Shown piece by piece: positions 9,201 to 19,211 of a stretch of DNA of 64,000 nt. Below the pieces are notes generated by a model. That model saw only the letters and a program-made list of their open reading frames with translations. It was not told the origin of the DNA and did no database searches. A program made the position numbers and the translations under genes. Source of the DNA: Coriobacteriaceae bacterium. GTDB taxonomy: Bacteria > Actinomycetota > Coriobacteriia > Coriobacteriales > Coriobacteriaceae. Position 1 is the stretch's first letter, and each line of letters opens with the position of its first letter. The stretch is taken from positions 1 through 64,000 of the forward strand of contig SUUG01000013.1 of NCBI GenBank assembly GCA_015062655.1. Reading direction: 5' to 3'.

Positions 9201-11631
9201 AGAGCAAGGTTTGACTCAGGTTTCAACAGATAAGGGCACTCAAGATGCTGGTCTTGATCCGCACCAGATGTTCCCCACCGTGCCAGATACCTGGTATGGC
9301 AAAGCCGATAGTCCAGTTAAGTTTTACCTAGTAGACGGTGATAAAAAGGTAGAGACTCTCACAGTGCGAGGTCGCGATCAAGATGGTGACGAGATTGAAG
9401 CTGGTACGTACACAATTGATTCTGTGACTGGCATTGTAACGTTCAAGCCAAATCCAGAGTTCTTGGGAACAGCTCCGAAAGCAACCATCACCACAGATGG
9501 CTTGACAAACGAGTTGCGTGCAGAATATACGCCGTTCTATTACCCAGCACGTGTGGAACTGCCGAGCGACCGCCAAGTGCAAGATACAATCGGTGCACCT
9601 ACCTCATCTGCCTTTGAGCTTTCCGAATGGGAGACGGCAAACTTCACGGTAGATAAAGAAACAGTGAAGCTCCTGCCAAGCACAAAGACGATTCTGCAAG
9701 ATGGCAAAGAAGTACCTGTGCCGGGCACAGTTTCGGCAGATGGCAAGAGCCTCACAGTGCCTGGTGAAGGTACATGGACAGTTGAGCTGAAAGGCGCTGC
9801 TCCTGCTGAGGGTGAAGCAGACACCCGTGAGGTGGTTTTCACGTTCACTCCTGAGAAAGGATTCACTGGTCAACCTACTGAGTTGAACTACTTGGCAAAG
9901 AACACCATTGGTGTAGAAGCCAGCATTCCTGGGCAAGTGGTATTTGTGTATCCGAGCCTCGGCTCCGAGAATGCCTTAACCACATCAACGCAAGGTTTGC
10001 AGCAAAAGTCGACCGACAAAGATGCAGGCGATCAAGGGTTGAATCTTGAAGAGATGTTCCCCAACATCTCTAAGGTGCCAGATGAGTGGAATCTTGGCTT
10101 CGAGCTTGAGGGCGCTACAGACGGCACATTGACAGTGGACGGCGAGGGTACGTACACTATTGATGCCGCCACAGGTGAAGTGACGTTTACTCCAGAACCC
10201 GATTTTGTGGGAACTGCAAAGCCTGTGCGAATCTGGGCAACATTTGATGGCACGCGCAGCAGCGTGAGCGCCACCTACACCCCGATTGTGCAAACCTTCG
10301 GCACGCCAAGCTATCAGCAGGTTGTGGTGGAGACGGGCGCTACCCAAAAGTCCGCCGTCACCCCAGCTGAAGATGCACCAGAAGGAGATGTGACCTACAC
10401 AATTTCAAAGGATTTCACAGCACCTGATGGTTGGCAGGTTTCCATCGATGGGGCAACCGGCGAAGTGACGGCGGTGGCTCCTAAGGATGCGGAAAAGATG
10501 GTCGCATTTGAAGTGCCCGTGATCGCTACCTATCAAGGTGGTGCTCAGCGCACGACCAGTGCTCCTTTCAGCCCGCTTTCTGACAAGCAATTCATCGACT
10601 ATAACGTTGAAATTGAATACGATGACACCTTGCCGCCTGGTTCCATCGTCACCGATGAAGACGGTGAAATTGGTGAAAAGGTGAAAGTAAACGGGCAATG
10701 GCAGGTTACTAAAGAACCGAAGCCGCAAAAGATTCGTGTTTCTTCACAAATTAAACCAGGAGATGCTGAATATACGTGGACGAAGCCGATCCCTTATGAG
10801 GCTGAATACCGCTACAATCCGGACTTGAAGCCTGGCGAGGTGAAAGAAGTCCAGAAAGGTCAGCCTGGTGAGGAAACCTACAAGGTGACAATTAACGTCG
10901 ATGAGCATGGCGAGATTTCACTTTCCGATCCGGAAAGCAACGTCACACGCAAAGCTGTGAAACAGATTTTTGAAGTCGGTCCGGATGTCGAATCCACCAA
11001 AGAATCTGTAAAGCAGATTGATATTCCGTTCTCTACGAAAGTCATCTTTGATCCAACGCTTCGCCCAGGTGAGGTAGTAGTCGATCAAGAAGGTGTAGAT
11101 GGTCTGCGCGAAGTTTCCACCAGCGTCACCTATAAAGACGGTGTTCTCAGCGATCCGGAGATTACCGACAAGGTACTGAAGGAAGCAGTCGAGCGCATTG
11201 TTCGCGTGGGTGGCGAGCGGCCGCTCGCTGACGAAGTAAAAGTCGAGGCTTTTACCACCACCTATGTTTATGACGATAATCTTGCTCCCGGTGAAACGCG
11301 CATCGATGAGCAGGGTCAAGACACTGTGAAACAGTTCGTGGGCAATAAAGACGGCGGCGGTGAATGGGTAACTATCGTCGAAGGTAAGGATCAGGTGGTG
11401 CGCGTTGGCACGAAGGAAAAGCCATGCGAATGCTCCCCATGCTCAGGCAAGCCTGGTAAACCTGGGAGCCACAATGTAAATGGTGGCTCGTCTGACAACG
11501 GCTCTGATGGGAACTCGGTTTTCCGTCTGCCTGAAACCGGCGACACAGGATTTGGTCCTTCGGCTCTCTTGGGGCTATCCCTTGTGGGGCTTGGAGTATT
11601 GTTCCTGGGAATGGTGCGCAAAAAGGCGTAA
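6278..11631 (+). CDS. Giant LPETG-anchored fibrillar adhesin, out of frame at a G8 tract
   Basis: When the frame is restored the product is about 1,784 residues. It begins with a signal peptide ([20 protein letters not shown], then [12 protein letters not shown]). Next come nine repeats of the form G(E/Q)GT(W/Y)xID..TG..TFTP..GF (near 7198, 7623, 8001, 8344, 8698, 9013, 9397, 9763 and 10141), resembling CshA-type fibril repeats; most W-type and Y-type units alternate. Four P-x-L-x-PGE units follow (10600-11340, G5-like). The end is a short Pro/Gly linker and an LPETG signal, hydrophobic stretch and basic tail (RKKA). As sequenced, the ATG at 6278 leads into G8 (6331-6338) and then a stop at 6347-6349. 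G9 or G6 would join the frames, and the second frame stays open to 11631. GC is clearly lower than in neighbouring core genes. Role: probable surface adhesion, phase-variable by inference. Confidence 0.8.
6331..6338 (+). repeat. G8 homopolymer in signal-peptide codons
   Basis: Eight consecutive G residues within codons 18-21 of the adhesin. With eight the protein stops after 23 residues. Adding one or removing two restores a complete signal peptide (VGG(G)[12 protein letters not shown]). Tract and position match slipped-strand phase-variation switches. A single-base sequencing or assembly error would look the same. Confidence 0.75.
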
Positions 11632-11710
11632 GTGTGTACGGTTTGATCTGTCTTACTCGTGCTGAATGTGCTCATGCCAAACAGTGCAGATAGGACGGTA
11701 TAAAAAGTAC

Positions 11711-11752
11711 AAATGGCGGATTTCCAATGATTTGTTTGGAAATCCGCCATTT
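11711..11752 (+). terminator. Terminator downstream of the adhesin
   Basis: A perfect 16-bp stem (11711-11726 with 11737-11752) with a 10-base loop, A-rich before and TTTTG at the base, lies 80 bases after the adhesin stop. It can act in either direction. Confidence 0.75.
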
Positions 11753-11836
11753 TGTATCTATGTGCGCTGTGTATTCTGAGGATAGTTGGGCATCGAATGA
11801 GTGGCGCTGGACGTTGTCTTGGGTCACTCGGTCAGA

Positions 11837-11980
11837 ATGAAAGGCATGCTTCTTTCAGACCAAGATATTCGCCGCGCAATCGAATCCATAGAGCTTGGCA
11901 TCGAGCCTTATGACCCCGCGCTCGCCCAGCCCTCAAGTATCGATGTCCGTTTGGATCGTTTCTTTTGGGTTTTGAATGAG
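11837..11980 (+). pseudogene. dcd: dCTP deaminase, truncated N-terminus
   Basis: The frame reads [17 protein letters not shown], then [20 protein letters not shown], the highly conserved start of dCTP deaminase (dCTP to dUTP; the PSSIDVRLD strand lines the active site). A full enzyme has about 190 residues. Homology stops at FFWVLNE, exactly where the tRNA-Ala 3' end (CCA complement) begins at 11981. The true start is probably the second ATG (11846). The LSD..I...I pattern is of the actinomycete type. It marks the right-hand junction of the accessory island and is non-functional. Confidence 0.75.
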
Positions 11981-12056
11981 TGGTGGAGGTTAGGGGGATC
12001 GAACCCCTGACCTCAGGCTTGCAAAGCCCGCGCTCTCCCAGCTGAGCTAAACCCCC
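11981..12056 (-). tRNA. tRNA-Ala (TGC)
   Basis: A 76-base gene with encoded CCA. The acceptor stem is GGGGGTT against AACCTCC, the anticodon stem-loop reads GGGCTTTGCAAGCCT, and the T-loop is TTCGATC. Its 3' end is the boundary of the accessory island, as often seen for integration at tRNA genes. Confidence 0.97.
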
Positions 12057-12064
12057 ACGCTAGT

Positions 12065-12109
12065 AATAAACACCCCAGCGGCGACTCGGCTCTCGCTGGG
12101 GTGTTTATT
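12065..12109 (-). terminator. Hairpin between tRNA-Ile and tRNA-Ala
   Basis: A perfect 16-bp stem (12065-12080 with 12094-12109) and a 13-base loop, with a T-rich base on the minus strand (TTTATTACTA). It sits between two tRNAs that appear to share one promoter, so it may be a partial terminator or a processing element. Confidence 0.55.
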
Positions 12110-12119
12110 GCGAAAGAAG

Positions 12120-12196
12120 TGGTGGACCTGACAAGATTCGAACTTGTGACCTCCCGGTTATCAGCCGGACGCTCTAACCAACTGAGCTACAGGTCC
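12120..12196 (-). tRNA. tRNA-Ile (GAT)
   Basis: A 77-base gene with encoded CCA. The acceptor stem is GGACCTG with CAGGTCC, the anticodon GAT sits in CGGCTGATAACCG, and the T-loop is TTCGAAT. It precedes tRNA-Ala on the same strand, the usual Ile-Ala pair. Confidence 0.97.
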
Positions 12197-12208
12197 ATCG
12201 CTCGAAAG

Positions 12209-12238
12209 ATATTAGCCTAGATGTTCTCGGCAAGTCAA
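12209..12238 (-). promoter_or_regulatory. Sigma-70-type promoter of the tRNA-Ile/Ala pair
   Basis: On the minus strand TTGACT (12238-12233) and TAATAT (12214-12209) are separated by 18 bases and lie 13-18 bases upstream of the tRNA-Ile 5' end, a close match to consensus. Confidence 0.75.
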
Positions 12239-12332
12239 CACTTTTTTCCAAGACTTCGGCCTAAACCTGAAAAAGCGGGTACCATAGCGTATCGACTCGT
12301 AACGACCACAAGACAGCGCAGGGAGGTACCGC

Positions 12333-12875
12333 ATGATTCGCGTCGATATCGAGACCATCATCATGGTGGGCGGCCCCATGCCCTCCGTCATCGTTCTGCG
12401 CGAGCGCGGCGACAAATCGGCCTCCGAGGCCCCGCTGCGCGCGCTCTCCATTCAAACCGGCGCCTTCGAGGCGGCCTCCATCGGGCGCGGCATCGACCGG
12501 CCGTCCGGGGAGCGGCCCATAACGCACGACCTCATGACCGAGGTGATCTCGCAGCTCGGCGGCAAGCTCGAGCGCGTGGAGATCGACCGCGTGGACGCCC
12601 CCGTGTTCTACGCCAGCCTCGTGATGGCCTCCGGCAGTGAGGCGACGCAGGATGGGGAGGCGCCCGTCCCCGCCACCGCCCGGGAGATCCGCATCGACGC
12701 CCGGCCGAGCGACGCCCTCGCCCTCGCCGTGCGCTCGAACGCCCCCATCTACGTTGAGGATGACGTGATGAACCGCGCGGGCAGCATCAGCTACCAGGCG
12801 GAAGGGGACGCCGAGGAGGAGCTCGCCCGCTTCGATCGCTTTGTCGAGAACCTCTCACCCGACGACTTCTCGTAA
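12333..12875 (+). CDS. Bifunctional nuclease (BFN) family protein
   Basis: A 180-residue protein of the DUF151/bifunctional nuclease family. These are small, probably cytoplasmic proteins with reported DNase/RNase activity in some members; the true role in actinobacteria is uncertain. The family signatures RPITHDLM (about residue 59) and IDARPSDALALAVRSNAPI (about residues 112-130) are present. Length is usual for the family, with an acidic tail. The ATG at 12333 has a GGGAGGT ribosome site. It is followed 11 bases later by the gene at 12887, probably in one transcript. Confidence 0.88.
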   Translation: MIRVDIETIIMVGGPMPSVIVLRERGDKSASEAPLRALSIQTGAFEAASIGRGIDRPSGERPITHDLMTEVISQLGGKLERVEIDRVDAPVFYASLVMASGSEATQDGEAPVPATAREIRIDARPSDALALAVRSNAPIYVEDDVMNRAGSISYQAEGDAEEELARFDRFVENLSPDDFS

Positions 12876-12886
12876 AGGAGCGCGCC

Positions 12887-13336
12887 ATGCAGGAAGAAAA
12901 CGGACCGGACACCGTCAGCCCCGAGCTCGACGCCATGGTTGGCGATCTTTTGGGCTCGCTTCTGGATGCGCTCGCCGAGGGCGACGACCCCGGCGTGCTC
13001 CTCGCCGCCGAGGACGCGGCGGCGAACCGCTACGAGGCGTCGTTTGCCGAGGACGGGGTCGAGGTCTGCCTCCGTGCCGCCCAGCAGTTCGTGTCGCATC
13101 ACGCGTCGGGCATCGTGAGCGACGAGGTGGGGCCGCTCGAGCGCTACGCGATCGCCTACCTCGGCGCGATCGAGGACGAGGACGGAACCTACCTCGATGC
13201 GATCCTCGCGAGCTTCCACGAGCACGGCCAGGAGAGCGGGTACTCGGCCTACCTGCTGGTCGACGGCATCGGGAAGGGCGATGAGTTCGCCTGGGGCGAG
13301 CCCCAGCCCGCGGGCGCCGAGGAGCCGCTCATCTGA
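12887..13336 (+). CDS. Conserved acidic protein of unknown function
   Basis: A 149-residue, strongly acidic, soluble protein rich in Ala, Glu and Asp, with no signal peptide or membrane segment. I recognise no domain. The central part (about residues 50-110) has regularly spaced hydrophobics suggesting helices. The ATG at 12887 has a close AAAGGAGCG ribosome site and follows the nuclease-family gene by 11 bases, which suggests co-expression. Codon use matches neighbouring core genes, so it is a genuine, non-acquired gene. Confidence 0.65.
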   Translation: MQEENGPDTVSPELDAMVGDLLGSLLDALAEGDDPGVLLAAEDAAANRYEASFAEDGVEVCLRAAQQFVSHHASGIVSDEVGPLERYAIAYLGAIEDEDGTYLDAILASFHEHGQESGYSAYLLVDGIGKGDEFAWGEPQPAGAEEPLI

Positions 13337-13483
13337 CGCGTTCCGTCGCTCGCATTCACCATTCCGTGACAACCATGTGGTGTTGAGCCCGCTCACCCCG
13401 CTTTCAGGACCCGCTCACCGAAAACCCGCTATCATATGCACGTTTGATTCAACTCATCAGCTATGCAGATACGGGGAACAACC

Positions 13484-15322
<1,839 letters not shown>

Positions 15323-15402
15323 CACCTGGCCCCGGGGCGCCGCGGTGGCGCCGGATCGCCTGTCGACCGCCGCGCCCGGTGCTGCCGCCGTCGCCGCTCC
15401 TC

Positions 15403-15541
15403 GATGCCGAGCGTTCGTAACTCGGCATAACAGCGGCTAAAAACACCGAATTACGCACGCTCGGCATCTTGGGGGTATGCCGAGCGTTCGCGATTCGGCA
15501 AAAAAGCGGGCGAAAAGGCGGTATTGCGAACGCTCGGCATC
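15403..15541. repeat. Two tandem palindromic units between convergent genes
   Basis: Unit 1 (15403-15468) and unit 2 (15477-15541) each consist of arms ATGCCGAGCGTTCG...TTCGG and their complement around a 20-28-base centre. The outer arm GCCGAGCGT is present four times in alternating orientation. They sit between typA and the convergent membrane gene and could form two hairpins on either strand. There is no T-run, so simple termination is not proven. Confidence 0.7.
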
Positions 15542-15611
15542 GACGTGGCGGCAGCAGCATGATGGCGCCGCTGCGGTGACGCAGTGGAATCCCGCCGCCC
15601 CGGGACGGCCG

Positions 15612-16511
15612 TCAGCCGCCGAAGGCGCCGCGGCCTTTCGAGCGCCGCCGCACCTCGCGCCGCCGCTGGCGCTTCCGGGCCGCCTCCTGCCGCCGACGCT
15701 CGTCGATCTCGGCCACCACGCGCTCCCGCCGCTCGTCGAGGGCCTTCTCGGATCGTGTCGGCGCCTCCTGCCGGGTCACCGTCTCGACGTACTTCGATCG
15801 GATCCGCCGCAGCGGCCGCGCCATGCGGTCGAGGTTGACCTCGGTGGGGGAGAGGATGTTGTAGTGCAGCGAGATCCATCTGAGGGCCATGGTGATGCCG
15901 GTACCGACGACCAGCGCCGCCACCTTCGGCACATACCACAGCTCGACTAAGGTCACGTAGGAGGTCGCCCCGGCCAGGGCGGCGATCGCGTAGAAGTTCC
16001 CCTGCCGGAAGATGAGGGGGACGCGGTTCACGAGCACGTCGCGCAGCATCCCGCCCCCGACGGCGGTGAAGAAGCCCATCATGATGCAGGCGAGCGGCGC
16101 GAGTCCGTAGCGCATCGCCTTGTCGGCCCCCATGACGGCGAAGAGCCCGACCGCGAAGATGTCGAGGATCGCGATGATGCGGTCCGGCTTCTCGACGATG
16201 ACGGGGAAGACGAAGACGAGCGCCGCGGACGCGACGGAGAGCGGCAGCGCCACGGGCTGGTTGAGAAGGTAGACGTCTCCTTGCTGGAGGATGACGTCGC
16301 GCAAAAGGCCGCCTCCCAGGCCGCAGACGACGGCCATGCCGATCGCCCCGATGAGGTCGAGGTTATCCTTGCGGGCCATGAGCGCGCCGGCGCCCGAGGC
16401 GACGATCACGGGCAGCATCTCAATGGGGATGGGCACGTCGACCGCGGGCACCTGGCCGCCCGCGCCGCCCGTGGCGGCGAGCGTGATGAAGATCGCAATG
16501 CTGCCGAGCAC
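15612..16511 (-). CDS. UPF0126/TRIC-family inner-membrane channel protein
   Basis: A 299-residue membrane protein of the glycine-rich UPF0126 family, related to prokaryotic trimeric intracellular cation channels. Two homologous halves are visible, each with the signature GGGLLRDVI (first repeat) or GGGMLRDVLVNRVPL (second repeat), and about seven hydrophobic segments. A C-terminal Arg/Glu-rich cytoplasmic tail of about 80 residues is longer than usual. The GTG start at 16511 was chosen because GGAGGG lies 6 bases upstream and the next residues enter the first membrane helix; an upstream ATG at 16583 has no such site. Confidence 0.82.
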   Translation of the reverse strand: MLGSIAIFITLAATGGAGGQVPAVDVPIPIEMLPVIVASGAGALMARKDNLDLIGAIGMAVVCGLGGGLLRDVILQQGDVYLLNQPVALPLSVASAALVFVFPVIVEKPDRIIAILDIFAVGLFAVMGADKAMRYGLAPLACIMMGFFTAVGGGMLRDVLVNRVPLIFRQGNFYAIAALAGATSYVTLVELWYVPKVAALVVGTGITMALRWISLHYNILSPTEVNLDRMARPLRRIRSKYVETVTRQEAPTRSEKALDERRERVVAEIDERRRQEAARKRQRRREVRRRSKGRGAFGG

Positions 16512-16591
16512 GGGGCACCCTCCATGGACGCGTCGACGTTCGCCCGCTATCTTACACGGATGGGCGATTCTCGTCAGTTGCAATATCCCCC

Positions 16592-16619
16592 TTGCGCACC
16601 CCTGCGCTTCCGGTACAAT
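16592..16619 (+). promoter_or_regulatory. Promoter of the tRNA-Ser pair
   Basis: TTGCGC (16592-16597) and TACAAT (16614-16619) are spaced by 16 bases and end 16 bases before tRNA-Ser(GGA). Confidence 0.6.
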
Positions 16620-16635
16620 ATCCTGTGCACTTCAC

Positions 16636-16726
16636 GGAGAGTTGTCCGAGTGGCCGAAGGAGCACGATTGGAAATCGTGTAGGCGTCAAAAGCGTCTCCG
16701 GGGTTCAAATCCCCGACTCTCCGCCA
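16636..16726 (+). tRNA. tRNA-Ser (GGA)
   Basis: A 91-base class II tRNA with encoded CCA. The acceptor stem is GGAGAGT with ACTCTCC, the anticodon GGA sits in CGATTGGAAATCG, there is a long variable arm, and the T-loop is TTCAAAT. Confidence 0.96.
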
Positions 16727-16767
16727 GCACTTCCCCGCGGGCCCACCGCCCGCGTCTCACCCCATGC

Positions 16768-16858
16768 GGAGGGGTGGCAGAGTGGTTGAATGCGGCGGTC
16801 TCGAAAACCGTTTACGGGTGTTCCCCGTACGAGGGTTCGAATCCCTCCTCCTCCGCCA
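16768..16858 (+). tRNA. tRNA-Ser (CGA)
   Basis: A 91-base class II tRNA with encoded CCA. The acceptor stem is GGAGGGG with CTCCTCC, the anticodon CGA sits in CGGTCTCGAAAACCG, there is a long variable arm, and the T-loop is TTCGAAT. It follows tRNA-Ser(GGA) by 41 bases, probably in one transcript. Confidence 0.95.
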
Positions 16859-16867
16859 GCTAACCCA

Positions 16868-16897
16868 ACGGCCCCCGGTTCTCGAACCGGGGGCCGT
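16868..16897 (+). terminator. Terminator of the tRNA-Ser pair
   Basis: A 13-bp GC-rich stem (16868-16880 with 16885-16897), tetraloop CTCG, followed by TCT; it begins 10 bases after the tRNA. Confidence 0.75.
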
Positions 16898-17037
16898 TCT
16901 CATGTCGCGCCGAGCGCTCCGGCCGCACGTCCGGGTGGGGAATTAAGGACGCCTTAAAAGGGAGATTTCCGCGTATGCCCCGCGCCCATCGCGGATACAC
17001 TGAAGGTGGTCATATGCGGTATAGGGAGAGGAGCGCC

Positions 17038-17589
17038 ATGGCATTTCCGGAGCAGGGCCCCGATCCGGTCGAGCTCAAGGTGACGGATTCCCTGCGCGTC
17101 GCCCTCGACCATGCGTTCGAGGACGCCCGCGCCTGCTTGGTGCGCGACGGCGGCGTGATGCCCTTCACGGTCATCTGCACCTCGGACGGTTTCGAGGTCC
17201 ACGACCATCCCGGCGACGATGTCGATGAGACCTGCAACTCGGTCAAGACCCTGCTCGCGCAGGAGGTCCCCGAGGCCTACGTGTTCTCCTACGACGGGTA
17301 CCTCGATCTCGATGAGGGCCGCCGCGATGCGATCATCTGCGAGATGGCCCGCCGGGGCGATGCCGCAGCCGAGCGGCTCGCCCTGCGCTACGAGCGCGAT
17401 GAGGAGGGAGACCTCGCTTTCGATGACGAGATCGTGAGCGTGGGCCGCGCGAAGGCGCTGTACCCGAGCGGCACGAAGCCGATCGTCTCCGGACTCGTCC
17501 AGCTCGCCGCCGAGCGCGAGGCCGCCGAACGCGCCGCCGCCGATTCCGAAACACGGTCCGCCGGGCTTCCCGACGATACGAAGGAGTAG
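17038..17589 (+). CDS. Conserved protein of unknown function
   Basis: A 183-residue acidic soluble protein. I recognise no family. The N-terminal 100 residues look like an alpha/beta domain (AFEDARACLVRDGGVMPFTV, then AYVFSYDGYLDLDEGRRDAI). The tail is Ala/Glu-rich and probably helical. The ATG at 17038 was chosen over an in-frame ATG at 16975 because it carries a GGAGAGGAG ribosome site. The stop is two bases before the start of the membrane protein at 17592, so the two genes are coupled and may act together. Confidence 0.65.
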   Translation: MAFPEQGPDPVELKVTDSLRVALDHAFEDARACLVRDGGVMPFTVICTSDGFEVHDHPGDDVDETCNSVKTLLAQEVPEAYVFSYDGYLDLDEGRRDAIICEMARRGDAAAERLALRYERDEEGDLAFDDEIVSVGRAKALYPSGTKPIVSGLVQLAAEREAAERAAADSETRSAGLPDDTKE

Positions 17590-17591
17590 AC

Positions 17592-18794
17592 ATGATATCT
17601 CAGAAACCGAGCTTCTCCGCCTCCTGGAAGATGCTCACCCGCGACAAGGGCTGGATCAAGCCCCTGCTCGTCTTGACGCTTGTGGGCTGGATCCCCATCG
17701 TGGGGCAGATCGCCATCCTGGGCTACGCGCTCGAATGGGCCCGCCTCACCGCCTGGGGCGTCGAGTCGGCCCCCAAGCAGGGCAAGGTCGATTACGGCAA
17801 GATCATGCGCACCGGCTTCGTGGCGCTCCTCGTGATGCTGAGCATGGGCGTCGCGCTCGCCATCGTCAACATGATCCTCTTCGCGGCCCCGGCAGGCGCG
17901 TTCGCGGCCTTCCCGATGACCTCGATGTTCTCGCTGTTCTCCCGCGGCGCCTATGGCATCCTGTACCCCCTCATGCTGGTTGTGAACCTCCTGCTCGGCA
18001 CTGTCATCTCGGTGGCCATGATGCGCGCGGCGGTCTACGACAAGTTCTCCGCCGGATGGCGCCTCGACCGCGTCTTCCAGATGATCGGCAAGGACGTCGG
18101 CGGGTTCTTTCGCATCTTCCTCGTGTCCCTGATCGGCGGCCTCATCGAGTTCGCGTACTCGCTGGTCGTGGGCCTCATTGCTTCGATGGCCTTTGTCGGC
18201 GTGGTGCTCGGCGCAGCCGGTGCGGCGGCGGGATACTCCTCCCTGTCTGAGAGAGCGGCGGAGCGCCTCCTGGCTGAGACGCTTCTGCAGATGGGTTCCG
18301 GCACCGCGCTGATCGTGGTGGTGGTCGGCACGATCCTGTTCTTCATCGGCGGGGTGATCGGCACGGCGGTGCAGCTCATCTCCATCAACGCCGTGGGCCA
18401 GTGGTTCTCCCGCTTCGACGTGCAGCGTTGGGGCCTCTCCAGCGATCCTCTGCCCGAGGGCGTGCCCCTGCCCCTCTCGTCCGACGCGCCGCCCGAGCCG
18501 GCCGCCCCGGTCTCCCCGATCGATGCTGACGCTGCGCAGGCGGATGACGCCGCGCCCGTGTCTCCGATGAGCCCGTCCGATCATGAGGGAGGTATCGCCC
18601 CGTACGAGGTGGAGGATGCCCCGGCTGAATCCGACGCCCCCTCGTTGGAGCGCCGTATTCGGGAGGCGGCCGATGAGCGTGCAGCCGAGGAAGCGTCTGC
18701 CCCGGTGGTCAGCGCCGATGACGCCGAGGCGGCCGCGCGGGCGGCGGACCGTTCCGATCAAGATTCCTCCGGCGGCGCACCGAGCCTGAAATAA
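17592..18794 (+). CDS. DUF4013-type integral membrane protein
   Basis: A 400-residue membrane protein. It begins with a conserved cytoplasmic start (FSASWKMLTRDKGWIKPLL). Hydrophobic segments lie at about residues 25-45, 77-100, 120-145, 170-205 and 235-265. A low-complexity, acidic, presumably cytoplasmic tail of about 120 residues follows. The GWIPIVGQIAILGYALEW block resembles the DUF4013 family, whose function is unknown. It is coupled to the preceding gene by a 2-base gap and is followed by a terminator. Confidence 0.7.
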   Translation: MISQKPSFSASWKMLTRDKGWIKPLLVLTLVGWIPIVGQIAILGYALEWARLTAWGVESAPKQGKVDYGKIMRTGFVALLVMLSMGVALAIVNMILFAAPAGAFAAFPMTSMFSLFSRGAYGILYPLMLVVNLLLGTVISVAMMRAAVYDKFSAGWRLDRVFQMIGKDVGGFFRIFLVSLIGGLIEFAYSLVVGLIASMAFVGVVLGAAGAAAGYSSLSERAAERLLAETLLQMGSGTALIVVVVGTILFFIGGVIGTAVQLISINAVGQWFSRFDVQRWGLSSDPLPEGVPLPLSSDAPPEPAAPVSPIDADAAQADDAAPVSPMSPSDHEGGIAPYEVEDAPAESDAPSLERRIREAADERAAEEASAPVVSADDAEAAARAADRSDQDSSGGAPSLK

Positions 18795-18827
18795 GACCGC
18801 CGTTCACAACCCGGTTCTCACGAAGGA

Positions 18828-18849
18828 CCCCGTCCGTTTCCGGGCGGGG
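18828..18849 (+). terminator. Terminator after the DUF4013 gene
   Basis: A 9-bp stem (18828-18836 with 18841-18849), loop TTTC, followed by TTTTCT. Confidence 0.85.
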
Positions 18850-19211
18850 TTTTCTATGGCGAAGGGCGTTCCCTGCCGCGCCCTGCACCCGTCTCAGATG
18901 GGAGATGGTGGATTCGTGATGCCGATCCCGTGGCGGATCCGTGTCGCATCAAAGCTCGGGCACCTGTCTGACCTGCGCGGTTGAGCGTATGGAAAGATCC
19001 GGTTGAGATTTCGGCAGCCTACACATCCTGGGCGTCAGACTCTGTCCGTACGATGGTGCATGCTATCAACGGATGGCAAGTGTGGAAGTCATGAGGTCGT
19101 ACCTGCGGATTCCTTGTGCCCAAGGTGGGGAGCGTCTATACTTACCAAGTCTTTTCCTGCTCCGGGCGCACCTTCACGACCCGGGGCCTTATGCCCAGAG
19201 GAGGTGACACA
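18850..19211 (+). other. Intergenic region upstream of the rpsF operon
   Basis: No gene is supported. It holds the rpsF promoter (19114-19142) and a leader of about 60 bases containing a small CCGGG/CCCGG hairpin (19162-19184), possibly related to S6:S18 autoregulation but unproven. Confidence 0.4.
19114..19142 (+). promoter_or_regulatory. Probable promoter of rpsF-ssb-rpsR-rplI
   Basis: TTGTGC (19114-19119) and TATACT (19137-19142) have a 17-base spacer. This places the transcription start about 60 bases upstream of rpsF. Confidence 0.65.

Noticed and set aside
11801..12010. Treating the dcd-like frame as a small intact gene running through the tRNA
   Set aside because: Its last ten codons are antisense tRNA-Ala sequence; conserved Dcd residues stop at 11980.
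19160..19200. S6:S18-type autoregulatory RNA in the rpsF leader
   Set aside because: Only a 5-bp CCGGG hairpin can be drawn and the diagnostic bulge cannot be confirmed by eye.
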